DNA of 64,000 nucleotides. Source: Methanoculleus receptaculi (GTDB taxonomy: Archaea > Halobacteriota > Methanomicrobia > Methanomicrobiales > Methanoculleaceae). The notes below the pieces were generated by a model. The model saw only the letters and a list, made by a program, of their open reading frames with translations. It searched no databases and was not told where the DNA came from. The DNA lies in the NCBI RefSeq assembly GCF_033472595.1, contig NZ_CP137642.1:930001-994000 (forward strand), read 5' to 3'. Each line of letters opens with the position of its first letter. Position 1 is the stretch's first letter. This document shows positions 45,455-52,977 of this stretch, piece after piece. The position numbers and the translations under genes were made by a program.

Positions 45455-46165
45455 AACATTCCGGGGAGAGATGGGGGGCGTTTCCACCCAAACGCCCAGG
45501 GGGCGATTCTCCATCGATACGGTGCAACGGAGTGCATCCCCTCACCCGGTTTCAGGCGAGAACCTCACCGAAGATCCTGTCTCTCCCCCTGTGGCACGGC
45601 TATCCGGTCAATCGCCCCACACTGCCCGCCTCATCTCGCAGGGGGGGTGGTCTATGAACACCGTTCAATCGGAGATGCAGGAGACAGGGGCGGGGAGAAG
45701 TCCCGTCCCCCTCCCCGTCAGCCCCTCCCCCATGGGGACGATTCCCCATTGATACACTGCCAGTGAATAGCATCCCCTCACCCGGTTTCAGGCGAGAACC
45801 TCACCGAAGATCCTGTCTCTCCCCCTGTGCACGGCTATCCGGTCAATCGCCAAACACTTGCCCGCCCCCTCTCGAGGGGGCGGGAGGAGGCCGCGGAGCG
45901 GGCGGGCGGTGGGGGTGGCTCGCCTATTCGCAGGAAAAGACGTTTTCGGTGAGATGCAGGAGACAGGGGAAGGGGCGTTCCATCCCCTCCCCGTCAGCCC
46001 CTCCCCCGTGGGGGGCGATTCTCCATCGATACACTGCCACGGGAGAGATCCTCCCTCTGCCGTCAACGTGAACACCCTTGACTGAAATCCTGTTCCACTC
46101 CCCTGACACGGCTATCGTGCCAATCGCCCCACACTGCCCGCCCTCACAGGTGCCGGGCCGCAGCG
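45455..46165 (+). repeat. mosaic intergenic repeat, block 8 (longest)
   Basis: In order it holds CGATTCTCCATCGATACGGTG, V3 (CACCCGGTTTCAGGCGAGAA, 45542), GGCACGGCTATCCGGTCAAT, a short core, linker L2 (TCTATGAACACCGTTCAATC, 45652), CAGGAGACAGGGG, CGATTCCCCATTGATACACTG, V3 again (45780), CACGGCTATCCGGTCAAT, the full GC core (45860-45917), linker L1 (45919-45947), CAGGAGACAGGGGAAGGGG, then V4 (GCCGTCAACGTGAACACC, 46058) and a last CACGGCTATCGTGCCAATCG. It spans the gap between leuA and hxlR and holds no gene. Confidence 0.88.
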
Positions 46166-46195
46166 GAACCTCAAGATCATTGGTTTGATGGCCAC

Positions 46196-46564
46196 TCAAC
46201 TTCTCCCTTCTTTTGCGCACCGGCACGTGCCCTCATCGTCGATACCGAGATACTCAAGGCCCCAGGCACAGAGTGCTTCCATCACCGGTACCAGCGTCCT
46301 TCCAAACCCGGTGATGGCATACTCCACCCGTGGCGGCACCTCCGGGTAGACCGTCCGCATAACAAGACCGTCCCCCTCGAGTTCCCGGAGCTGTTTTGTG
46401 AGCATCTTTGCGTTGACCCCCGGCAGTTCGCGCTGCAGCTCGGAGAACCGTTTGATACCGCCGCAGAGGTGCCATAGTATCAGCGGCTTCCACTTCCCCC
46501 CGATTACATCGAGCGCCGCCTCGATGGGGCAGTGGAAGGTCTTGCCGTTCTTCGTGTAGGCCAT
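46196..46564 (-). CDS. HxlR family transcriptional regulator
   Basis: The 122-residue winged-helix protein has the HxlR pattern: HCPIEAALDVIGGKWKPLIL, then RFSELQRELPGVNAKMLTKQ and LRELEGDGLVMRTVYPEVPP. HxlR proteins respond to electrophiles or redox signals via cysteine; C12 is conserved here. It is divergent from the flavoprotein gene 133 bp away, its likely target. Confidence 0.93.
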   Translation of the reverse strand: MAYTKNGKTFHCPIEAALDVIGGKWKPLILWHLCGGIKRFSELQRELPGVNAKMLTKQLRELEGDGLVMRTVYPEVPPRVEYAITGFGRTLVPVMEALCAWGLEYLGIDDEGTCRCAKEGRS

Positions 46565-46697
46565 AGTTACACCAATGAAAGTATCTTACTAAAATATGCG
46601 TATATCCTATATATCCCCAAAGGATCTATTTTACCATAACACAGCGTCCGTCAGCGCCCCCATCGCGGCTGGCGGACCGCCGTGCGAGGTGATAACC
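46565..46697. promoter_or_regulatory. divergent promoter region between hxlR and the flavoprotein gene
   Basis: This 133-bp gap is AT-rich next to hxlR. CCTATATATCC (46607-46617) could serve as TATA box in either direction. GTATCTTACTAAAATATGCGTATAT (about 46580) holds an imperfect GTATc/gCGTAT dyad, a candidate HxlR operator. The flavoprotein start has GAGGTGAT as ribosome binding site. Confidence 0.45.
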
Positions 46698-47261
46698 ATG
46701 GAGAAGAGAGAGATCAACGGAAACTTTGCCCTCCCGATGCCTATCGTGCTCATCGGGGCAGAGGTTGGCGGAAAGGTGAACTTCATGCCCGCAGGCTGGT
46801 GCACGCAGGTGAACGGAAACCCGCCGATGATCCTCTGCGCACTCGCAAGGAACCATCATACAACAAAGGGGATCCTGGAGACCGGGGCGTTCTCGGTGAA
46901 CGTCCCCTCGCCGGCCCTCCTGGATAAGACCGACTACTGCGGGCTCGTCTCCGGAGCGGAGGTCGATAAATCGGGATTATTTGAGGTCTTCTACGGGAAA
47001 CTCAAGAAAGCACCCATGATCCGGGACTGCCCGGTCAACTTCGAGTGCCGGGTCTTCCAGACCGTTCCGCTGCCCAGCCACACGGCCTTCATCGGCGAGA
47101 TCGTGACGGCGTATGCCGATGAAGCGGTGACAGTTGATGGGAAACCCGACTACGTGGCCATCAACCCGCTCGTCCTGACCATGGCCGACAACGCTTACCA
47201 CGGCCTCGGCGAGGCCGTCGGGAACGCCTGGAGCGCCGGGAAAGCCCTTATCCAGAAGTGA
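46698..47261 (+). CDS. flavin reductase-like FMN-binding protein (flavoredoxin family)
   Basis: The 187-residue split-barrel protein binds FMN. LPMPIVLIGAEVGGKVNFMP, ALARNHHTTKGILETGAFSV and SHTAFIGEIVTAYAD are the family landmarks. Relatives reduce flavins or transfer electrons to other proteins. The ATG at 46698 follows GAGGTGAT at good spacing. The divergent hxlR gene suggests redox or xenobiotic induction, as for many HxlR-flavoprotein pairs. Confidence 0.9.
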   Translation: MEKREINGNFALPMPIVLIGAEVGGKVNFMPAGWCTQVNGNPPMILCALARNHHTTKGILETGAFSVNVPSPALLDKTDYCGLVSGAEVDKSGLFEVFYGKLKKAPMIRDCPVNFECRVFQTVPLPSHTAFIGEIVTAYADEAVTVDGKPDYVAINPLVLTMADNAYHGLGEAVGNAWSAGKALIQK

Positions 47262-47296
47262 ACCCTGGAGGCGACAGGCCCCTTACAACCGCCGCC

Positions 47297-48583
47297 TCAC
47301 GGCAGGCAGCCGTCCACGTAGCCCAGGAACCGCTCCACCACCGCCGTCGAGTAGGGTCCATCCTCGTAGGCGCTGGCCAGGGTCAGGCGGTCGCGGAAGG
47401 TGGATGCTATCATCAGGAACCCGTAGGGCCAGCAGACACAGGGGAGGTACCGGATATCCAGGATATCCAGGTCTTCACCCCCCTTCCCCGGGACGGGGAG
47501 GAACTCACCCGGGTCAAAGACCCCGAGATTGGAGAAGACCGGGTTCTTGAGCCCGGAGGCGGTGTAGCGCTCGATCATATCATCGAAGAACTCCAGCACC
47601 GCCGGCATCCCGCGGGCGATGATCCCCTCGTAGAAGAGGATTGCCGCAAGCCCGAGGTGCCCGGCCTTGCGGCGTGTCGTTATCGCCGCAACGTCACCTA
47701 TTATATCCTCAAGCCCCGCCCCCTCGGTGAGGGTGATCTCGTATGCGGCAGAGAGGTTCGCAATGGGGCAGTCGTCGTAGAGCCCCGGGTACCTCCGCCG
47801 GAGGTCGACCGACGTCAGGATGGAGCGGGGCGAGCCTATGTCGGAGGGGTCGTCCCGGATCTTCCGGAAGGCCAGGAAGAACGCGGCGACGAGGACGTCG
47901 TTAACAGTGGCGCCGTGCTCCTTTCCAAACGCTTTTATGAGTTTGAGCCTTTCGGGCGCAAGCGTCCTGGACGCAACCCGCGGTCTTCCCCGGCCCGGGC
48001 GCTCGGCCGGGAAACTCCAGCGGTCGACGAAAGGCTCCTCCCCGGCAAGCGCCTCCCTCCTCTCCTCCCTGGTGTGAAGGTTGAGGATCCTCTTTATGCT
48101 CCGGTTGCAGGGGTTTCGCTCTGGCGGCCGGTGATCGCGGTTCTCCATGAGCCTGCGGTAGACCGAGAAGACGTCCCGCGCAATGGCAAGGGCGCCGCCG
48201 GCGTCGCAGAACCCGTGATGGCAGGTGACCGCGAGACGGTCGCCCTCGCCATCCCGGTACAGCCCGACCCGAACCTGCGGCCCCTTTCGGACGTCAAGCG
48301 GCGGCGGGGGCGTCGTGAGCGGCTGGCCGCCCTGCTCGATGAAGAACGCCCCGTTCCAGGACTCTTTCGGGGTCTCCTCCCAGACCGGCCGGCCTTCGAC
48401 CTCCGTGTAGCGCGACCGCAGGTACGGATCGGATGCGATCAGCCTCATCGTCGCCTCCCGCATGACCTCTGCCTCGATCCCGCCGTCGAACGTGAAGACC
48501 ACGTGCATCGTGGGGTCGTAGATCCGTTCGAAATAGACGTTGAAGACGTCGAAGGATGAGGCGGGATGGCGGGCCGGTGGCAT
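47297..48583 (-). CDS. stand-alone condensation-domain/acyltransferase-like protein
   Basis: The 428-residue protein resembles a single condensation domain (CoA-dependent acyltransferase fold, as in NRPS C domains, PapA5 and alcohol acetyltransferases). The active-site HHxxxD motif appears as VTCHHGFCDAGGALAIARD near residue 120, with D in place and A-G-G in place of the usual DG. A later VNDVLVAAFFLAFRK helix and DDCPIANLS fit the second half. It is not part of a modular synthetase. The acyl donor and acceptor are unknown. The gene is monocistronic and convergent with the flavoprotein gene. Confidence 0.75.
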   Translation of the reverse strand: MPPARHPASSFDVFNVYFERIYDPTMHVVFTFDGGIEAEVMREATMRLIASDPYLRSRYTEVEGRPVWEETPKESWNGAFFIEQGGQPLTTPPPPLDVRKGPQVRVGLYRDGEGDRLAVTCHHGFCDAGGALAIARDVFSVYRRLMENRDHRPPERNPCNRSIKRILNLHTREERREALAGEEPFVDRWSFPAERPGRGRPRVASRTLAPERLKLIKAFGKEHGATVNDVLVAAFFLAFRKIRDDPSDIGSPRSILTSVDLRRRYPGLYDDCPIANLSAAYEITLTEGAGLEDIIGDVAAITTRRKAGHLGLAAILFYEGIIARGMPAVLEFFDDMIERYTASGLKNPVFSNLGVFDPGEFLPVPGKGGEDLDILDIRYLPCVCWPYGFLMIASTFRDRLTLASAYEDGPYSTAVVERFLGYVDGCLP

Positions 48584-48651
48584 GAACGTAAGTTATCTCT
48601 CTCCTGCGGGATAACTGCTTTTGTCGCGGAAGCGCTGTGCGGCTCCCGGTA

Positions 48652-49221
48652 TCACCGGCGCGAGAGGTAGGGGTTTCCTTTCAGGTAGAACCTCAGGGGG
48701 AGGTCGGCCGCCTTCGTGATCCCGACCCGTGTCGTCTGGACGATCTCCTCCCTGCGGGCTGTTGGGGGGTAGATCCGGAGCGGGCCGCAAGAGAGCGAGG
48801 TTCCGTCAAGGTCGGTCGTTATACCGAGCGCCTCCGTCAGTTTTCCCGGGCCGTTTGCAAGCGAGATCAGGTCATCCCTTCCCCGCCGTGCCTGCATCAG
48901 GTCGATCCCTGCAACCGGTTCGAGCGCCCGGATCAGGACGGCCTCTCCTCTTCCTTCCGCGCCGGTCACGGCGTTGACACAGGTGTGGAGGCCGTAGATC
49001 CGGTAGACGTAAGCGTGGCCTGCCGGGCCGAACATCGCCCTGTTCCTCTCTGTCATCCCGCGGTAGGAGTGGGCCGCAGGGTCGTCCCGGAGGTAAGCCT
49101 CGACCTCGACGATCCTGCCGGCCGCCGCTCCGTCTTTATCCCGATTGATGAGCAGGCAGCCGAGCAGGTCACGGGCAACGGCCACGGTGTCGCGTTCGTA
49201 GAAAGACTGTGGAAGGCCCAT
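48652..49221 (-). CDS. DNA-3-methyladenine glycosylase (AAG/MPG type)
   Basis: This base-excision repair enzyme removes alkylated purines. The 189-residue protein shows FYERDTVAVARDLLGCLLIN, the catalytic glutamate region IVEVEAYLRDDPAAHSYRG, AYVYRIYGLHTCVNAV and GPGKLTEALGI. The frame runs far upstream through repeat sequence, but ATG 49221 begins the domain. A mosaic repeat lies immediately upstream, so its promoter is either within or next to that repeat. Confidence 0.93.
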   Translation of the reverse strand: MGLPQSFYERDTVAVARDLLGCLLINRDKDGAAAGRIVEVEAYLRDDPAAHSYRGMTERNRAMFGPAGHAYVYRIYGLHTCVNAVTGAEGRGEAVLIRALEPVAGIDLMQARRGRDDLISLANGPGKLTEALGITTDLDGTSLSCGPLRIYPPTARREEIVQTTRVGITKAADLPLRFYLKGNPYLSRR

Positions 49222-49274
49222 GGTGCAAAGGTCTCTCCTCCGCGCCAGATAAGGTTTTGGCGGGATCACGACGC

Positions 49275-49540
49275 CAAAACACCCCCACCACCCGGCCGCT
49301 CCGCGGCCTCCTCCCGCCCCCTCGAGAGGGGGCGGCAAGTGTTTGGCGATTGACCGGATAGCCGTGCACATGGGGAGAGGCAGGATCTTTGGGGGGGTGT
49401 CAGGTGAGACCGCGAAGAGACTGCCAGATCCCCCGACACTGTATCGATGGGGAATCGCCCCTGGGGGGGACGGGACTTCTCCCCGCCCCTGTCTCCTGCA
49501 TCTCACCGAAAACGTCTTTTCCTGCGAATAGGCGAGCACG
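49275..49540 (-). repeat. mosaic intergenic repeat, block 9 (minus orientation)
   Basis: On the minus strand it starts with linker L1 (plus-strand CGTCTTTTCCTGCGAATAGG, 49513-49532). Then come the CAGGAGACAGGGG block, a GGGCGATTCCCCATCGATAC block, V2 (plus-strand GGTGAGACCGCGAAGAGACT, 49402-49421), TGCACGGCTATCCGGTCAAT, and the GC core (49281-49340). It lies between the glycosylase and the cupin gene. Confidence 0.85.
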
Positions 49541-49606
49541 GCTCAAAAGTTAAATATTAACAGTTCTATATACAGTTTGTCAATAACACTCGAAGGAGGT
49601 TCTGCG

Positions 49607-50008
49607 ATGAAGAAGGGATTTGTAACGGATATCGAGACCGAGACGAAGAAGAACACCTACTTCCGCCGCGTCCTGTATACCGGGAACTACAGTCAGGTTG
49701 TGCTGATGTGCCTCAAGCCCGGCGAGGAGATCGGTGCGGAGGTGCACGAGGACGTCGACCAGTTCTTCCGGTTTGAGGAGGGGGAGGGTGTCGTCGTGAT
49801 CGATGGTGTTGAGCACCCGGTCAGGGACGGCACCGCTGTGGTCGTGCCAAACGGCGCGAACCACAACGTGATCAACACCTCAAAGAAGGCTCCTCTAAAA
49901 CTCTACACGATCTACTCACCGCCCGAGCACCGCGACGGGGTCATCCACCTGACTCGCCAGGAGGCCATGGCCGACAACGAGCACTTCGATGGAAAGACGA
50001 CTGAATAA
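49607..50008 (+). CDS. small cupin protein
   Basis: The 133-residue beta-barrel protein has cupin motif 1 (GEEIGAEVHEDVDQFFRFEEG) and motif 2 (VVVPNGANHNVINTSKKAP), with metal ligands H, D/Q and E in the first and H in the second. Relatives are phosphomannose isomerase-like small cupins with no fixed function. A strong GGAGG ribosome binding site precedes ATG 49607, and AT-rich promoter sequence (TTCTATATACAG) lies about 40 nt upstream. It is monocistronic. Confidence 0.88.
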   Translation: MKKGFVTDIETETKKNTYFRRVLYTGNYSQVVLMCLKPGEEIGAEVHEDVDQFFRFEEGEGVVVIDGVEHPVRDGTAVVVPNGANHNVINTSKKAPLKLYTIYSPPEHRDGVIHLTRQEAMADNEHFDGKTTE

Positions 50009-50104
50009 ATACTTAAAAAACCAGCCTCTTTTTCCACGGGCTCAACTCCCAAAAAGCGATCAGCCTTCACTGGCCCCAGATGCATCATGTAGTTTTTTTG
50101 AAAC

Positions 50105-50350
50105 CGTCTTCGCCGGGGAGGAATCTCTCCATCGATGCACTGCCGCGTCCCGGCGGACGCCTATCAAAACCCGCCTCCATCATCCGGCCTTATCCACGTC
50201 TTTTCAGCCGCTCGATCCTCTCTGCCGCACGGCGCCGGGCCTCCTCTGTAGCCTCGATACGGTGCCACGGGTAGGATGAGCACCTCCGCGGCTTGATGTT
50301 AACACCCTGCCGAAATCCTGTTCATCTCTCCTGGCACAATCATCCCACGC
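50105..50350 (+). repeat. mosaic intergenic repeat, block 10 (partial)
   Basis: It contains CTCTCCATCGATGCACTGCC, an unrelated 100-bp stretch, then TCGATACGGTGCCACGG and V1 in its CACCTCCGCGGCTTGATGTT form (50280). It ends with CCGAAATCCTGTTC and GGCACAATCATCCCACG. The GC core is absent. Confidence 0.65.
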
Positions 50351-50351
50351 C

Positions 50352-51398
50352 TCACCGATTATGTCTCTTCCTGCCGCCGGGCGTCCCCCCGATCTTGATC
50401 TTCTGATCGCTCCCTGTGAGTATGCCCACCTTGCGCAGTTCGGCGACGATGCTTGAGGCCATGCGCCGGTCTATGGCGATCTCATACGTCATCAACTCTC
50501 CATCCTCATCGACCGTCTCCACCCGGAGAAGGCCCGAGAGGTCGTCCACCGAGATCCCCGGCTTCTGCCTCACCTCCTCGAGGAGTGTCGAGATGATGAA
50601 CCCCTTCACCCTGAGGTTGTCCTCCAGGGCGGTCGCAGACTTGATATCCACGGTGGTGCCCTCCAGGGCGGTGAGCACCTCGTCCGGCTCGCAGGCAAAA
50701 TGGATCGCGGGGTCGATAACAACCTGGTAGAGGGGATCGATCCAGTAGACGGCCTTTCTCTTCAGCCCGGCGTCCTCCGGGAGGTCGATATCGAGATCAG
50801 GCAGGTTATCGGTGGAGATCTCCAACACAACCTGCCCGGCGGGGGTCTCCCGGGTCAGCCGGTAGCCTTCAGGCGTCTCCTCTAAGATACCGTTTCTCAT
50901 CAACACTGCGTGGAGCACGAAGAGGGGAGCGTCCGCCGGCAGGAGATCGTGGTCACCGAACAGGATCTCAAACAGCGCCGACTCATCCAGTTCTTCACCG
51001 GCATCTTTCTTCCCCTCTATCCATTCCCGGGCCTTGTCCGCCACCTTGCGGAACAGATCCTCCTGCGACCGCTTGAGGTCATCGTTGGTGTAGAGGATAT
51101 CCCCCGGCTTATGCCCCTCCAGCAGCGCCGCTATCTGGTCGCGCTGGCGCCGGTACTTCTCCGCGCCCTCCAGGAACCACTGGGTGTCATCCGATAACTC
51201 TGGCGGCTCTTCCCCGCTCTGCGCGGCAGCCTCCTCGAACCAGGCTATCAGGTCATCGAGCGCTCCCTCCACCACATCATCGGCGTTGGCGATCCCCCGG
51301 ACCTCTCTTCTGGCGCGGCAGCCCTTGCTCTTGAGAAAACTGATAAACTCCACTGCGTCAACCTCTTCACTGAAGGCGACGACCTCTTCGAGGATCAT
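50352..51398 (-). CDS. hypothetical acidic protein with C-terminal winged-helix-like domain
   Basis: The 348-residue protein is strongly acidic. The first half is helical (NADDVVEGALDDLIAWFEEA, then KYRRQRDQIAALLEG). The C-terminal 90 residues (GFIISTLLEEVRQKPGISVD, MASSIVAELRKVGILTG) look like a winged helix. There is no cysteine motif or membrane segment. No family is recognised, and the gene stands alone between a mosaic repeat and the DUF457-like gene. Confidence 0.7.
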   Translation of the reverse strand: MILEEVVAFSEEVDAVEFISFLKSKGCRARREVRGIANADDVVEGALDDLIAWFEEAAAQSGEEPPELSDDTQWFLEGAEKYRRQRDQIAALLEGHKPGDILYTNDDLKRSQEDLFRKVADKAREWIEGKKDAGEELDESALFEILFGDHDLLPADAPLFVLHAVLMRNGILEETPEGYRLTRETPAGQVVLEISTDNLPDLDIDLPEDAGLKRKAVYWIDPLYQVVIDPAIHFACEPDEVLTALEGTTVDIKSATALEDNLRVKGFIISTLLEEVRQKPGISVDDLSGLLRVETVDEDGELMTYEIAIDRRMASSIVAELRKVGILTGSDQKIKIGGTPGGRKRHNR

Positions 51399-51552
51399 AC
51401 CATAGGGTGGGCGCTGGTAGAATTAAAAAGGTTCTCACCTGGAGGTGGTGACCCACTCCCCGGCCGCTGCATCGGTGGAGGAATCACCCCCCTTGTCTCT
51501 GCACGCCGCTCTTCTCCCGGCGCGGAACCCGGCCAGAAAGAGATCACCGCTC

Positions 51553-52080
51553 TCAACCACCCACCTTCCAGCCCTTCTTCTCCAATGCCCACCAGAACAC
51601 CAGAGCACCGACCAGTGCTATGACCCCGACGACCAGGACTTCGGTATTCGCGACCCCATACCAGTCCCGGGTGTACTCAAACGCCCCGATACCGTAGTGC
51701 TGGTTTGAGAGCGGCCAGAAGAACGCGTAGCCCCCTTCATATACCAGGGCGTCCTCGAAGAGGTGCGCTCCAAACCCTGCGGCGGCAAAGAAGAACGAGT
51801 CCACGAGCCTGACCCCGACCGGGTGGAGCAGGAGCGCCACAATGACCGCATACGCCAGCATGACCGCAACGTTGTGGAAGTATCCGTGCCTGATGGGGCT
51901 CCCATGCACCATGACCGTGATCCCGATACGCTGCAGCAGGCCGTCCGCGACGATATCGAGATCCGGCAGATACGCGCTCGCGACAACGAGCCAGGCGTGA
52001 TCCCTCCCGGTATACCTCCGGTAGAGCGTGCCAAGGACGATAGCGATCGCCGTAGAGTAGACCAGGTGTTCGAGGAGCAT
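51553..52080 (-). CDS. membrane-bound metal-dependent hydrolase, YdjM/DUF457-like
   Basis: The 175-residue protein has four to five hydrophobic segments and the metal-ligand pattern of this family: LLEHLVYSTAIA near the start, YLPDLDIVAD, IRHGYFHN and FGAHLFEDALVYEG. Family members are predicted membrane hydrolases of unknown substrate. It is the last clearly chromosomal gene before the accessory region. Confidence 0.82.
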   Translation of the reverse strand: MLLEHLVYSTAIAIVLGTLYRRYTGRDHAWLVVASAYLPDLDIVADGLLQRIGITVMVHGSPIRHGYFHNVAVMLAYAVIVALLLHPVGVRLVDSFFFAAAGFGAHLFEDALVYEGGYAFFWPLSNQHYGIGAFEYTRDWYGVANTEVLVVGVIALVGALVFWWALEKKGWKVGG

Positions 52081-52535
52081 TATTTCCTGTGCTGTTGTCC
52101 TCTCATCCTCTCACTCCCGCCATTGGCCATTCTCGATCAAACCCTATTTTGCGAACACTCAGTATATACCACTTTTTATATCGCAGGGGGGGTGAAGGGG
52201 GCAAAGCGGGAAGTAAATCAGAGGCATCCTGGGTATTTCTCATAATGTTGAACGCCCGCGTTCTGGTCGCGAGCCCACACTGCGGACAGGAGTGGACACG
52301 GTCAGAGAGCGTCTTTTTGACGGTCATCAGATCTGGAACACTGCGGAATCGCCGGCCGGGAGAAGAACGAGCGTCCCCTGGTGAGTTTCATCAAGGGGAG
52401 GCATCGCCGACCCTGTTCCCCTCAGGGAGACGTGATGAACCGCAGGCTCGGGGCAGGAGCACAGCACGAGTGGCACTTTTATTCATTGTGGCAAATATGC
52501 AAATTAATAAATACCATCCCTATCTACAGACATGT
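52081..52535. other. intergenic region with no gene seen
   Basis: The 455 bp between the hydrolase and the antitoxin gene hold frames that read like noise. Promoter-like boxes CAGTATATACC (about 52160) and TTTTTATATCG (about 52174) face rightward. A second AT-rich stretch (52495-52515) just before the antitoxin start is its likely promoter. Confidence 0.5.
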
Positions 52536-52766
52536 ATGTCTTCCGCCACACGCGATATCGGCAGCCAGATCAAGCGCATTCCTGTGAAAGAACCCACCTG
52601 GAGAGACCTGCACGATCTCAAAGAGGCAGGGGAGAGTTACGACGATCTTCTGTCCCGGATGATCCGGCGAGAGCGGGACTATCGCGACTGGAAGATGATC
52701 GTCGAGATCGAGGAGAGCGGTGAGTTCGTAGCCTTCGACCCGGACGAGATCCTACAGGATGACTGA
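52536..52766 (+). CDS. antitoxin of a RelBE-type pair
   Basis: The 76-residue protein (SSATRDIGSQIKRIPVKEPT, then WRDLHDLKEAGESYDDLLSR and MIRRERDYRDWKMIVEI) has the pattern of small archaeal VapB/RelB-like antitoxins. A DNA-binding start is followed by a helix (DLHDLKEAGESYDDLLSRMI) and an acidic toxin-binding tail (EESGEFVAFDPDEI). The frame opens upstream, but ATG 52536 is 30 nt downstream of an AT-rich box. Its toxin partner is interrupted by a transposon. Confidence 0.8.
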   Translation: MSSATRDIGSQIKRIPVKEPTWRDLHDLKEAGESYDDLLSRMIRRERDYRDWKMIVEIEESGEFVAFDPDEILQDD

Positions 52767-52977
52767 GGTATCGGAAGCGGGAAAGCGTGTTTGCCATTCT
52801 GATCGAGAGAAGGGCACGGGAGTTCTTGAAGGGGCTCCCCCCCAAAACCCGGCGTATCGTCGTTGAAAAGATCCAGGAACTCGCGGAGAACCCATTTCCG
52901 GGAGACCGAGACAAGGAAAAACTTGAGTATCCCCATCCCCCTGCCATCTACCGCCTCCATATCAGCAGATCCTTCAC

